Assembly: GCA_019914995.1 (NCBI GenBank) | Contig: CM034131.1 | Location: forward strand, 8,216,501-8,280,500 | Direction: 5' to 3' | DNA: 64,000 bases | Source of the DNA: Acanthochlamys bracteata | Taxonomy: Eukaryota; Streptophyta; Magnoliopsida; Pandanales; Velloziaceae | Part shown: positions 45,914-58,655 of the stretch, piece by piece | How the letters are laid out: every line of letters begins with the position of its first letter | How positions within the stretch are numbered: position 1 is the stretch's first letter | Notes under the pieces: generated by a model | Told to the model about the DNA's origin: nothing | The model's input: only the letters and a program-made list of their open reading frames with translations | The model's database searches: none | Position numbers and translations under genes: made by a program

Positions 45914-46943
45914 TTTGTTAGTAAAAAATTGTTAGGGAGCAACTATATGCGCATTATATGTCTTACTAATATTCCCAACATCCAAAATGTGGCCTTTGAT
46001 GGGACAATCTGCTTACCTTTGTTAGGATAATCGACATATTCTGTTAGGGAGGCAACCATCTAGACTTCATCATGAATCAAATATAATAGAAGAAGGGACA
46101 TGGTACCTTTGTTGTAACTACATAAACTTCTCCAATAACCTGATTCTAGATGCCTAGGTTGGTTTTGAAAATATTCAGGAAAGTTGGGAAAGCCAACTAA
46201 AACTCTTACAAGAAGTAAACACAAATGTAATTGGATTTCTCACTCACCCAAGATTTATAAGCAAGTGCGTATGACGAGGATGATACAGATTTACCCGAAA
46301 GGAATAAAGGAGAATATAAATCCAGAATAGGATATAGTAGCATCAGTTAGTAAACCATAGCGTTGGGTAAAATAAAAGCATCTCCAAAACACATAGATAT
46401 GTTTCCATGCAGTCCAATAGAAAAAAGTTGATAAAACATTCAAGAAATGCTACAACTACTAGATTACTAGCATCAGTTCAGTCATATTTGCTTAGCCAAA
46501 TACTGAACTTGGCATGTCATGAAACCAAACAGATTCTGTCAGGAGACTCTGAGGTAACAAAACCTGAACAACAGAGAAAATAGATAAAGAAGAATATGCT
46601 TGCTAATGCCCAATGCACAACATATTTTAATACAAAAAATTAAGACATAAGTTAATCCCCACCAGTGTGACAATGTACCCTTGAACAGAGTCTCCAAACT
46701 TGACCTTAACCCCATTGTAGCCTTGTTGTCAGTATGTCTCCTAACTTGGCCTTGAGGCAGATGCTGCTATACTAGCTTGTCCAACATCTATCATACTTTT
46801 AGAAAGTCAATGGCTAGCAACAATCTACAAATCATTACCCTAAACAAGGAAACCATAACAAAAACACACATTCAGTTACAGGAGGATGCAGCTATCCTCT
46901 ACAACTTCCATCCTTTACAATGTACAAGAAGCACCAAGAGATA

Positions 46944-49924
46944 TCAACTCCGTGCCCTTACTCTACGACCACTAGAATCACCACTATCAGAAAGCTGGGC
47001 CCACACACTTCTGCTCTTTCCGACACTGCTGCATTCTTCGTCGCAACCAGCAACCGACTTCAAAATCTCAGACTGTAGTGGTGGGCTGAGGCACTCAAAT
47101 CCACTTGACCGCATAACAGCTGGGCAAGCATGAACAACATCATCAATGCATTATTTTATGTTGCAATCGTGAGAAATAACATCAAAATGGTAACTTAACC
47201 AAGAGGAAAGTTGATGAGAGCAGCATTCTTCAAATAGTGTTGTTGGAACACTTTTGCAACACAGATGTCTAACACGAATTAAAACTTAGCCTTATGTATT
47301 GAAATACAAGCTTTGAATCTCCATATCCCACCACACTTTCAACCAACAAGCATGGACAAAAATTCAAATAGATATATTTTCAAGGATGTTACAGATCTTA
47401 AGGGGAAAAAATCAAAGTGCATGCTGCCATTATAAACATCTTTGGGTAGTCCACACTTAACCAGTTAACTTCATTTCAAAACCATTTATACAACTTTGCA
47501 GGAACAAGGAATTAGCAGTTAACTGGTTTTGATGTTCTTCAACAAGATCTCACATTTATAGAGCTCATTGTATCTGGAAAATGAAGTAATACCTCATTAA
47601 TAAAAAGTTTCCGCATAACAGGGCAAATTTCTTATTGGATAAGAAGCCACAGCTACATATACTGGAAATAGATTTGGGGTATGCCACTATTGCAGAATGT
47701 AAATCCATAGACATTCACCTAGATGGTGAAAGCTACGATCACATGCTAAAAATGTTACAGCGAAAATCTGTCATGCATCCATAAAACAGCATATTCCACA
47801 AACTTCAAGGAAAAAAAGTATGGTTACGTACATAACAACTCACCTGCAAGGTTTTCAGCAGAAAATTTTAGACAAACAGATTTAAGGTTCGTTGCATGAT
47901 AAAGATCAGCCAACCCAAGGATGCCAGCAACAGAGTTTACAGAGATATCCTTGCAAAGGTAAGCTTCACACATCAGGCGCAACCTTTCCAATCCATATTT
48001 ATCAGATGCAGCTAGTATCCGTGCAGCTAATGTATCTGAAACTGAAGAAATAGGACAACCTGAAGTAGCTAAGACTTCATCTTCAACAAGTGTGTCTGTG
48101 TATATGAACTGCAGTATGGCCTAGCAAATTTATAAAAAAAAAGAAGCACACTTTACCAGTTGTCCTGCTACAAGTGACACAAGGCCAAACGAAGGGAATA
48201 TATTAGTACTAACCTTAAAAACTTGAGGCTCCATATCCAATATTGTAATCTCACTTTTTTCACCTTCAAGTCCTTCAAAAAGTTCAGTTTTAAGGAGAGG
48301 GGATCGTGCCGCTAACACAAACTTATGAGCACTAAATTTTGTGCCAGCCACGTCAAAGACAACATCTGCCCCTTCTTGATTTTCTAAAAGAGCACCAAAG
48401 TGTAACCCCATATCAGAATCAGGGACATGTATAGTGTGTGGTCTAGAATAATCCATGCCAGATACCACAACACCAACAGTGCACTTTATTTTCAAGCAAT
48501 CATCATTCAGAAAATCTGATGTTTCAAGTGCAGCACGCCTAAAGAAGCGCTTATAGCCCCTGAGAAAAAAATGAACTTCTATTGAAATATCAGAAGAAAA
48601 CTTATTCTCTTTCAATCTGCATAATATTGAAGTGTGCATTTTCTAGCAGAGATGCACTTAGATGAAGTTGATCAAACAAACATTCTCACATGCATCTTCT
48701 AAGACTCGCACGTATGCAAACATATACCATCTAGGTTTGTATACAAGATTGTAAAATCATATTTGTGAAGAAAAAAAACACAGACATAAGACTAATGTTC
48801 CTTTATTTAAAAAATGTAAAAACAAAATAATTTGAATTAGCTTTACGAGAAGGGAAGAATAGAGTTGCAATCCATATACATGAGATTCCTGCCTGTCAAG
48901 ACATTAGCGAGTGGGAGAAAGAGTAAAATATGCTTGAATACCTTCACTAACAGCCCTAGTGGGCAACAACATATTCAGCTATACAACGATATTACCAGAT
49001 ATTATGCTGATTCTGGTCAGACAATCTTAATCCTACATAATATAGCCATGATATCACAAATAGACACTAGACTATTTCATTTGTAAATTTTCTGGTTTTG
49101 GTGGTAGCAACTTGGTAAGGAAATGCGTCCTGTAGAGTAATGAGCAGAAATCAAGAAATATAGACATCATATACAAGATATGAACAAAAAGCCTCAAACA
49201 TGAACATGCTAGAACGAAAAGAAGGTAAAATGTAGCTTAGCTGCAATTGAAAAATACAAGCATAAGGTCAGCTATATCTTTCTTAACACACGTCTTGGAC
49301 CTATAATCTTTAAAAGTCTTTCCCTTAAACACAGATAATAAATAATTCTCAAAACATTAACAATTCATGAACTTTAGGAGTTCTAGGTTAAAATCCTTTA
49401 GTTATTGTGACTGTTACTCCTTGCAAAAGAATATTCACAAAAATCTCACATTTTTTATATGCTCAGACCAAAAATTGGAGAAAATACATTCAGGGAGAAA
49501 AAAAAGCAAACGATTACCACATGCTGCCACGGTACTTGAGTGTATACGGCCCGCTTTCAAGCGACCTATCAAAATGCGAATGAACCTTGTCCTTGCCCTT
49601 TCCACTCTGATCAATCAGCGTGAGCTCAAACAATGCCCGTACATCGGTGCCCTCAGAAGCCAACGCGATGAATACTGAAACATAAGCCGAATTATCTTCA
49701 GGATTCTTGCCGTCAGGATAGAAATAAACCGCCCACTGATAACCACCAACGTTGAACGTATCGCTAGCAATGTGCTTGCCAACCCCCATTCCCTTAGCTA
49801 ACGAATAACCCTGAATTACGAACTTGTGAGACCCATTAACCGTCCCCGTCACCGAACGCGAACTCGTTGCCGCCGCTCCCCCTACTGCTGCCGCTTCCCC
49901 TACTACCGGCGCCGTATCCACCAT
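46944..49924 (-). CDS. BTB/POZ and MATH domain protein (BPM), CUL3 ubiquitin-ligase adaptor
   Basis: Four coding exons on the minus strand, 49518-49924, 48214-48559, 47844-48120 and 46944-47119, join in frame (407+346+277+176 nt) to 401 residues, the normal BPM length. An Ala/Val-rich start ([20 protein letters not shown]) precedes the MATH domain at about 22-155 ([35 protein letters not shown]). The BTB domain runs from about 190 to 310 ([40 protein letters not shown]). A BACK-like helical tail carries [20 protein letters not shown] and ends [13 protein letters not shown]. Family knowledge: BPMs bridge CUL3 to MATH-bound substrates such as HD-ZIP class I, ERF/AP2 and MYB factors for ubiquitination. 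The short 3' exon and tail resemble the BPM4-6 branch, but this branch call is only tentative. Confidence 0.94.
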
Positions 49925-50213
49925 GGATTCCGGTCTATGAGTTGTTTATCGAATTCGAAATCAGTAAAAGGTGTACAGAGACGAAACTATATTTTCCTCA
50001 AATCAAGTTGAATATAGCGATCGAACTTGGAGATTTGGCGGAATGAATCTTTTCACTGGTTTGGCTTTGGATTAGAGGGGAACATGGCGTCGGTAATTAA
50101 TCATGGAGTTTTAAAATAATGGAATTTGTAACAAGGTAATTAAAAATTAAATGGGCCCAGTAAGTTCAATGGGCCATCTACACACAGCTACTCATGATCA
50201 ATTATTTTAATAG

Positions 50214-50432
50214 GATGATTTGGGGAAGTTTTGGCATTGTTTATCCCCTCATTTTTCTTCTTTTTAAATATTTTTAATAAAATTTTCAGAATATTTTACA
50301 GAAATATTTATAATTTTAGAAAATATAAAGTTCTACAATTTGAATTTATTATTAATTAATATTATTATTTTTTAAAAATTCTACAAATAATTTTTATTTA
50401 AAAAAAATTCTCTTTCTATAAGACTTCCGAAC
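50214..50432. repeat. AT-rich fold-back repeat, copy
   Basis: Starts GATTTGGGGAAGTTTTGGCA and ends AAGACTTCCGAACGTC, with alternating A/T blocks. It lies about 300 bases upstream of the BPM start. Confidence 0.45.
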
Positions 50433-50635
50433 GTCAAAAACCAAAAAGACAAGAAAAAATAAAATCAGTTCTTACTTCTTCAATTTGAGAGACACCTAAA
50501 GGGATATTTATAGTACTTTTTAAAAAAAATAAAAAAAGTTTATTCAAAAATTTTCAAAAGATTAATTTATTTTTTATTTAATATATATATATTATACTTA
50601 AAGAATATGTTAGAAAAAATTTTAAATAATTAGGG

Positions 50636-50858
50636 ATAAGCACTGACAAACGGGTCCAAAGAATTTTTACTTTTTTAGAGAATAGAATTTTTTCTAAAAC
50701 AAAATATTTTTATTTTTTTAAAAAACTGAGCGTTAAAAGTTTACTATATAAAATCTTTTATATTTTCTAAATTTTAATCAATTATTTAAATATTTATAAA
50801 AAATATATTAAAAATATGAGAAATTATTTTTTTGCAAAAGTTTAACCAAATGCTCCCA
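50636..50858. repeat. AT-rich fold-back repeat, copy
   Basis: Starts GACAAACGGGTCCAAAG and ends AAAAGTTTAACCAAATGCTC. A further AT-rich stretch with similar composition follows to about 51110. The remaining 51110-51587 holds nothing I recognise. Confidence 0.45.
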
Positions 50859-51587
50859 TATAATAGCTTTAAATTATTATTTGTTAGTGCTTATTACTAC
50901 TTATCAAATTTTAATTTAACTTCTCGATAAACATTTTACAGTTTAAATTTTTTTTTTAAATATTTGTTTAAATATGGAAAAATTATATGCTAAGCTCTGG
51001 GTAATTTTTATTATTCTTTTGAAATAAAAATATTAAATTTGTTTCTTGAAAAATTTTAAAATAACTTTTTTTAAATTTTTTTATAAATTTTAAGCACTCT
51101 TAAACATTCTCTAATACCTTACGAAATTGCAACTGGTTCGACCAACCACTGTTTACACGTCTTTCCACAAATTGACATGGCTGGAGCTCCGAGGAGTGTG
51201 TTCTATTTTACATGCACACGGTAAAGTAACTCTGAAGCCGCTACAGAAGTTCCATTTTTGCTTACTTCTGCCAGTCTGGAACACGTTGTTTATGGGCTAC
51301 AATAACTCGGAAAAAACAAAGCATCAGGCCTGCGCTTACCGAATATGAATAATATCACAATACTAAAAACTGATACCAACTTGTACAGGTATCAGTATGA
51401 TGATTTTCTTCATGTAATTGCATGCCATGTCAAATACAAACCAATCAACTTAACAAAAAATTATATCAACCGCTTACCAGTTCAGTAGCGGTACTGATGA
51501 CAGCATAATGAAATGAAATGGAATACATTTCGAGCTGTACAACGAGCACTTCCCCACATGAGGTGATAGAAAATAGTAACTGCATGG

Positions 51588-51659
51588 CTAGTAATTCGAC
51601 GAAGCATAGTATATGCCACCCTTGTCCTTCATATCTTGAACAGAAATGTCACTTTCTCT
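51588..51659 (-). other. Possible terminal coding exon, gene unknown
   Basis: A good acceptor (TTCTGCTCCCAGCAG) on the minus strand leads into RESDISVQDMKDKGGIYYAS-type sequence that stops after 23 codons. It could be the last exon of the unrecognised gene at 52275-53406 or an alternative end of it. I could not find a donor in the right phase with confidence. Confidence 0.25.
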
Positions 51660-52274
51660 CTGCTGGGAGCAGAAACACAGAATAAACAAGTCACCTGCTC
51701 TTGAACACCAACAGACTGGTACAAGTCTTATAGATCCATCCTTCAGAGACGATACATACTCATGGAATTCAAACTTTAAGTAATAGTCATTGAATGAAAT
51801 TAAAAGAAAAAAGCATTTGAAAACAATTTGCATAAACCCTGAAAATAACTGCACATCCCTGAGCCAAAACAATTTGCATCAGTCTTACACCAAACACATA
51901 AAACATGTTAATCAACATAATCTCAAACCCTCTTTCACTAACCTACTAACAATCAAGTTATGCAATATAGTATCTAACTACCTATACAAGTACATCTGCC
52001 AACAGCCAGTCACCAACAGATAAAGGCAGTATATTTAGCAAAGCAGCTACATATCCTAACCACTAGTCAATTCTTGTCTACCATAAGCTAAATAGACTTA
52101 ACAGGTCAGTTTAATACCGCTTTAACATGCTTCGCTCATTACCATTGTCTACTGCAGTTTCCTCGGAGGACCTTGGAGCTCGCCAGGCTTTCATCAAAAC
52201 TGGTATTAGGTTGAAGCTGCATTCAGTAAGCATTGTCAGCAAGCCATTCTGCAACCTCAGGAGTTGAGACCCAC

Positions 52275-53406
52275 TCAGAAAAGCATTTCCCTAGTACAGT
52301 CTTGTGTGAAGTCCTCCCACTCTTTCTTCGAAAACTTCTCTAAGGGTACACTGTGGAAGGAAGAGTAGTTGTCTTGCTGCAGTAACACTTTCTTGGTAGG
52401 GGACACATTAGCCCTTGCTGTAAATTGAAATACATAAATCTTAACTAAGATTAGTGAAAAATTGAAAGATCAGAGATTTAACTAAGATTAATCAAATTTG
52501 AGTATTGTCTAGATTGCCTAAATATAAAATAGAAAAGGCCATGATTTTCTGGAATTACTCTCCTCGATGAATCCATTTTGAAACTGAGGATGACAATGGC
52601 AAAGTTTTCCAAAATTTCGATCTTAGTACCTTAAAAACTTGACATCCAATAACCTAAAATGGCATCTAAGTAAATGCAAGACAAATCGGCATTCATTAAT
52701 CACTTGGTATGGTTCAGGTCAAACAGCAGGAGAGGGTACCTGAAACGAGGTCATTAAGAGAACCAGCATCAACCTAGAGCCATAGAACTGCTGTAATAAA
52801 ATGGTACCAAGTTGCTACCTATAGGTGACAACAGTAGCAAAGCAAACCCAAAACCAAGAAAAAACAGGCGCCATTTTTGAATTCTGCATCATTAAAACCA
52901 CGTTAACTGGTATAAGGCACAAACAAATTCCAGATTCAGCTTTCATTATCTTTTGAGGTTAGTATCATGTATCTACCATTTTTATATCATGTAACATGTT
53001 CTGTAAGAAAAGACTAGGTGCAACAGCTCGTACCTTCCTTAGCTGTAATGTCAACAGAACCATGTACCACATCACGGAATTTAATGTCACTAAATCCTGT
53101 TCTCATATGATGATACCACACAATCCACTGTCCATTTTGAGGACTACGCCATTCAGCAGCATTCTCAAATTGACACATCCCAGATGAGGCACTCCTGTAA
53201 AAGTCTCAAACAAGAATACAAATGTGTACGTATTATGTAATCAGTTCACCAGATAAGTTAAACAAGGCCTTATTAGCAGCGACCAGTGAGTCAAGAAAAT
53301 TTGAAAGCTGAAGTAAACGCATTGCTTACCTGTGAAACAGCACTTGGATTATTGAGTGGAGCCTATTAAACAAACTCTGTGAGGCATTGACCGTTAGACG
53401 CAACAT
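52275..53406 (-). CDS. Small unrecognised protein, possibly mitochondrial
   Basis: Three candidate minus-strand exons, 53330-53406, 53034-53194 and 52275-52417, have GT-AG junctions and join in frame (77+161+143 nt) to 126 residues. The start MLRLTVNASQSLFNRLHSII is basic, lacks acidic residues and looks like a mitochondrial presequence. It is followed by CQFENAAEWRSPQNGQWIVW, YHHMRTGFSDIKFRDVVHGS and, in exon 3, SFHSVPLEKFSKKEWEDFTQ. The chosen frame stops at TREMLF. The next frame over the same exon runs on with KCFSEWVSTPEVAEWLADNA, which also looks coding, so a one-base shift or a different exon boundary is possible. I do not recognise the family. It sits between BPM and COQ10 on the same strand as both. 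Confidence 0.45.
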
Positions 53407-54507
53407 GCTTGCATAGCTCTTAATATAAAGCCTTTATATCCCAGCAACATGTACACTCTTGCGTTAAGGCCCAACTGCTGATGGAACAATATTTAAAGTA
53501 GGATTGCCCAAGCTAACAACTGCCAAAATACAAAGCTCCAAACTTCTGATTATAAAAAGATCACTTTATAATCAGTGAGCTCCTGAGTGACACATATCAA
53601 TTTTGTTTAAAGGCAACCAAAATTTCATAGAGTCCACTTCCTGACTCACATTCAACCAAAAGCATACAAATTTTAAAACATACACTCCACTTAATCAAAA
53701 ATATTGAGAAGCATTAAATACAAATTCACGCTTTATTACACAGCATTCAATCCAAAATAACACACGAATTTAGTAAACCCAACTTAATCGTCAACTATAA
53801 TCTACCCAAACTACAAACTTCAGCAGCAATTCATCTTTTCTTTTCTTTATTTTTCCTATTCTTTTTTTGCCGTTGGATCCTGGATTAGCGCCACGGAGTA
53901 AAAGCATTGGACGTAGTAGATATTACCAGACGAGATATTTATTATTCAGAAAAGATATGTTTGCTGGAAAGGAAAGGAGAAAGCACAAAGCACCTGATTG
54001 ATACCAAAATATAACTGAACGTTGGGAAGTAGCAAGTAGAATTCATTCTACTGAACATAACCTTACAGAAACTTCGATTAAACAACAGTGAGTATGCATA
54101 TGTCTTCTCACAGAAAGATGACTGTTTACAAGAGCATAAGTTCTTCGGTCTGCATAAATAAAATTCATAGAGAAAGTTCACAGCTTATGGCTTCATATGC
54201 TGTTTGTATGCAGAAGCAGATAAGTGACATGTAGCCAAAGTTTTCACGAAGCAAAGTGGGCATTAGCAGCTCAACTCAGCCTAAAGGCTGGATAAATTAC
54301 AAAAAGAAAAGTTGTGCTTCAGTGTCCAAATGATGGAAACCTTGTATACACTCGTAATCAACTTTTGAATGTTGCAAGCTGCTAGAAATTATAGCACCAA
54401 ATGGGTAGCCGTCTACCATTTATTTCATCGTAGATGGAATTCAACCCACAAACTCTGATCAACTATCCACCAGCTAGCAGCTAAACAGGAGGATAGGTCG
54501 ATTAAAG

Positions 54508-57500
54508 CTATGCATTTTGTCCATAAGGTCTCTCAAGAACTTGAACACCAGGACCATAGATCCTGCAGCAACGGTCACTAAAGGAATTGACCAATTTGGA
54601 AACAACCTCTGTGAAAAACATGGACGCCACCTGCAATAGAAATTCAACACAATTGATTATAATCAAAACAGACCATAGATTGCCCGACCACTATTATAAA
54701 AGTAATATCTGCAAGTAGGTGTAGTCATGAATTATAATAGAAAGGCAAGAATGCAATAATCCCTCTTTAAGCATCCATCTTTCAAACTTCTCTCAAGCGC
54801 ACTTAATGGGAGTTAAAGTTGAATACAAAGTTAGATGCAACATAGACTCATACAAAGCCACATAGCAAAGGTCCATTTTCTTGCTCTTTTCACTTTCTTT
54901 CCCCAAACCATATTTCCTTGTCCTTTGGCAGAACACTCTTATTACCTCTTAGCATAGTTCCTTTCATCTATGGTCTAAGACTCTCAACCTCATTTAGTAA
55001 AGTGCATTGAACCTTGCTAGAAACGAATGTCTTGCGCTACTTTGCAAATAATCCATCACCAGTGTATTGTGTCTTAATCTACTCTCACCATGAACTAGAG
55101 GTGTAAATGGGTCAAACTTGGGGCTTTTTCCAGACCCGACCAGCCAAGCATGCAGCCATTTCACTTTAAGACCGGCATGGCCTGAAACACCGCTTTCAAA
55201 ATTTTCAACCCGCACCCCAGCCTGGCCCAATTAAGTTGTTTTATGGCCAGGCAGGCCTGGCCAGGAAATATATAGCAGGTTTTAAACAAATGAGTAGCAG
55301 TTCATAACTAAACCACATCTGTTTTATCTATTGATCATCACAAGGGCTGGGCACAAAACAAACTTAGTAAATGGGCTACACTTGGCCTGGCCTGGCCCTG
55401 TCTGGTCTAAGGCCTGTTCATTAAACCTTAACATGAGGCCAAAATGCTGGGCCAGGATGGATAATGGGTTTCCTGGCACCCATTTACGCCCCAATCATGA
55501 GCCTCAAACTCCGACTATCAACCTCATCGATCCACCTCTCTACTGTCCCCTATGACATCAATCTTCATTATAGGGCACTCTAGCTCAATCTCTACATGCC
55601 ACACTGTCTGTCAATTAACTTACTAGTCAAGCCCAATGCTTTTGCCCTCTCAGCTACTTCCTTTCTTCAGCCACTATGTCTCTACATCTCTTTCCCTAGG
55701 CTCAGACTAGAATTACTACATAATACATGCTAAAAAGGTAATATATTGAAACCAGAGAAGTCATAGATAATCCAGAATGATGGAATGTGATTCATGATAT
55801 CTTCACATGCACATGTGTACAAAATATACTAAATGCAAAGTTTACAATCTCCTAACCCAAACCATCCTGCAATTGCGACATCCATCCAAGTTGCATGTAC
55901 CGGCCTCAATATCGACAGCTACTGGCAAGATAGTTATACCAGGCTCTGTACTTAATCAAAGATGGATGACTGCAATTTCTGGATTATCCCAACTCCCAAT
56001 TACTTTCTGATTTACTACTGTTTGTAACACAGTTAAGCAAGCAGGTTGAGCTTATGCCTATAAATTTCTGATAATGGCTGCCAGAGAAAGGAAAACAAAA
56101 GGTTGCTTTTGTTCCCAATGGTCATCATAATTGAGAGTTAACTTGCTCCCTTCCTTCCAATACTATTTCATGGTAGTACCACCCATGAATTCCAACCCAG
56201 ATACTCGGGGACTGGTTGCTTTTTATTTTCTCCAGTTCCACAAACATGAGAGCTAATGTAGACATGAAATAACATAGCACTTTGATTATGTGTAAGGACC
56301 AATAGGTCCAAGCTCATACTGTCGTAGTACTATTTGTTCCTTCACAAATACAAGTGACAAGCTATGAAAATTTTAAATCTCTATCACGCAGCAGACTAAT
56401 TGGGCACTTAAGACAAAGACTCAATGTGAAAACTTTTGTTGGTTGGAGACTTAACTTATTCTAATAAGGAACCTTCTAGAAAAAAGGAAAGAAAGTAAAT
56501 AGGAAGATATTTTCTGCAGTGTTATGGAAAACAGAACATATATCCACATAATGAAAGTTGTTGCCTCAACTTCCCAAGCCAAAGAAAGGCATTATAGATT
56601 TTATATGAGGTATGACTGTATGAGAGTCCCTCGCATTTTTCATTAATCTTATATTATTTCCCTTAAAATGTCAGCCTTAGCACTCAGACTACGAAATATA
56701 GTACTATACAGAAGCACCAAGACAATAAACTTGGTAATGCAATTAAGAAAATCCAATATAGAAAAAAGAACAGACTTAACATACCTGACCGTACAATGGT
56801 GACAGGAATTTAAAATCTACAAAGAAATGAAGGTCACAGGTTCCAGGAACAGGACCAGGATTGAACTCCCAGATGTTAATCAAGTGGTCAAAAAGAGCAC
56901 TCTCAGATACAGATGTCTGCAAAAAAGCAAGGAACAACAGGTAAATGATCTGCAACAGGCTTCAGAAGTCAGAAAGCTTTCATATGTATCATCCTTATTT
57001 TTTTCTACTAGTTTCTTTCACTTCCTGTCCAATATTACTTAATCATTTCTGACATGGGTATATGACAGTTATAATATTGTCCTCTGACCAGAAAAGAACT
57101 GAATGTGAAGAAAATTATACAGTTAAAACAGCAGTTCTAACCTTAATATATCTTGGTTTCTTTAGTTGCACATGAGACACATAGCTCTCAACAAAAAATT
57201 TGAATCCAATCTGTAGCTCTGCGTCAAATGATCCATCACTATTTCTCCTGATAACCCTAGACCTTTGGCACCATGGAAGAAAATCCTCATACAAGTCCAC
57301 TGCTGCAACAACTGCAAATAGCTGTTCTGGGGAGTACCTGAGATACCATGTAACGACATTATAAAGCTAAATCAATATAGCAATACAAATGGCCAACTAC
57401 CTCAACTTTCAAAATAATAGACTTTCTCAAGGTGCCAAATTAACACCTATTTTTCTGACTTTAATTATCTTTGTAAACAGTGACTGCAATATGAAGATGC

Positions 57501-58173
57501 TTTTTACAAAATTAACACAGCCATTCTCCTCCTGCATATGGGATTTCATCTTTGTGGCTGAACACAGAATAAATACAAAACTGCTGGCTGTAAGAAATGC
57601 CTTGTTGTTTCTATAATGTTAAGTAATTATGATTGATACAGAGTAGACAATCATAGTTCTTTACAGTAATCTCAAAAAGGATATCAGAAATCTAATAGCA
57701 CCAATATATCATTTATAAAAAGGTCAAGCTAGTTCTTTTGGAGGTAAACAAAATCCCATAAGAAGGAACCTCAAGCACCAGAAAACAAAATCCGTAGAAC
57801 AAACTTTAATCAAAAGATAAAATGTTTCAATCACATACCCTATCACACGCCTTTCTTCATGCTGCTTAGAAAGCGAATCGCCTTCTTCGCCGTCGCCCCA
57901 TCCCAGGAACCGCCTAGTCTGATTCTTATAATGCAAACTCTCAGATGCCGAATCAATGCCCTTACCACTAACACCATTCACCTTATCAACACTCTGACTA
58001 GCAAAACTAGCTAAGCCATAAGAACACCGAGACTGCACGAATCTCCCTAACGGTCCCCGGTGATCAACAGAATTTTTCATCGGCCAATCAAAAACATTCC
58101 CAAAATATAAACAATATCGACGGTGGGCTAATAATCTCGATACAATTTTAGACGAAGATAACAATAGCGGCAT
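54508..58173 (-). CDS. COQ10: Coenzyme Q-binding protein COQ10 homolog, START-domain, mitochondrial
   Basis: Four minus-strand exons, 57839-58173, 57142-57337, 56785-56916 and 54508-54630, join in frame (335+196+132+123 nt) to 261 residues. The N-terminus MPLLLSSSKIVSRLLAHRRY is a good mitochondrial presequence. The frame is open 21 codons further upstream, but that extension contains acidic residues and would spoil the targeting signal. From about residue 110 the Polyketide_cyc2/START fold shows RRVIGYSPEQLFAVVAAVDL, YEDFLPWCQRSRV, LQIGFKFFVESYVSHVQLKK, then WEFNPGPVPGTCDLHFFVDF and a C-terminal helix EVVSKLVNSFSDRCCRIYGP. Family knowledge: COQ10 binds ubiquinone in the inner membrane and is needed for efficient respiration and Q biosynthesis. 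The last intron, 2.15 kb, contains a hAT-type MITE. The gene is divergent from SUVR3. Confidence 0.93.
55096..55494. mobile_element. Non-autonomous hAT-type MITE inside the last COQ10 intron
   Basis: A 399-base element. The left end is TAGAGGTGTAAATGGGT; the right end, in reverse complement, is TTGGGGCGTAAATGGGT. Flanks CCATGAAC (55088-55095) and TCATGAGC (55495-55502) agree at 6 of 8 positions, as expected for an aged 8-base duplication. The interior is rich in GGCCTGGCC motifs in both orientations. There is no coding region. Confidence 0.7.
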
Positions 58174-58655
58174 TGCTATACGAATCAATATCTCCCGATT
58201 CCCAAGCTCAAATTCTTCTCCACCAAATTTAAACAAATCAAACTAAAATCAAACCAATAGAAAGTATAAATTAGATTAAAAGCCCAACATTTGAAGAATG
58301 GTGAACACTGATATCGAGATTCCGAAGAGAGAGAGAGAGAGAGAGAGGCCGGGTAATAGTTTATATGGAACGAGAGAAGCTTCTGAAGTTGAAGAAAGAA
58401 AACCGAAGATGGAGAAGCGTGGACGAATCACAAAGATAAAAGAAGAAGCGTGGAGATGGGAATCTCTTTTTCTCAGGCTTCGGGCCTCGATTCCAATCCA
58501 ACTGGACCTTTATTTGCAACGTGTCATATTTTGCTTGGGTTTTTCATTTGTAAAGTCAATGGTCAGCAAATTAAATGGGCCGGCCTATAAAGCACAATTT
58601 ACAGACTTACAGTAAAAATTTTCCAGCTTTCGCATTTCGGAGACGGACCAAACCG
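58174..58655. promoter_or_regulatory. Divergent promoter region of COQ10 and SUVR3
   Basis: Only 482 bases separate the two start codons. The region includes a (GA)n run at about 58324-58348, which on the other strand is CT, a common plant leader and promoter element. There is no strong TATA box for either gene. A compact bidirectional promoter is inferred from geometry. Confidence 0.55.
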
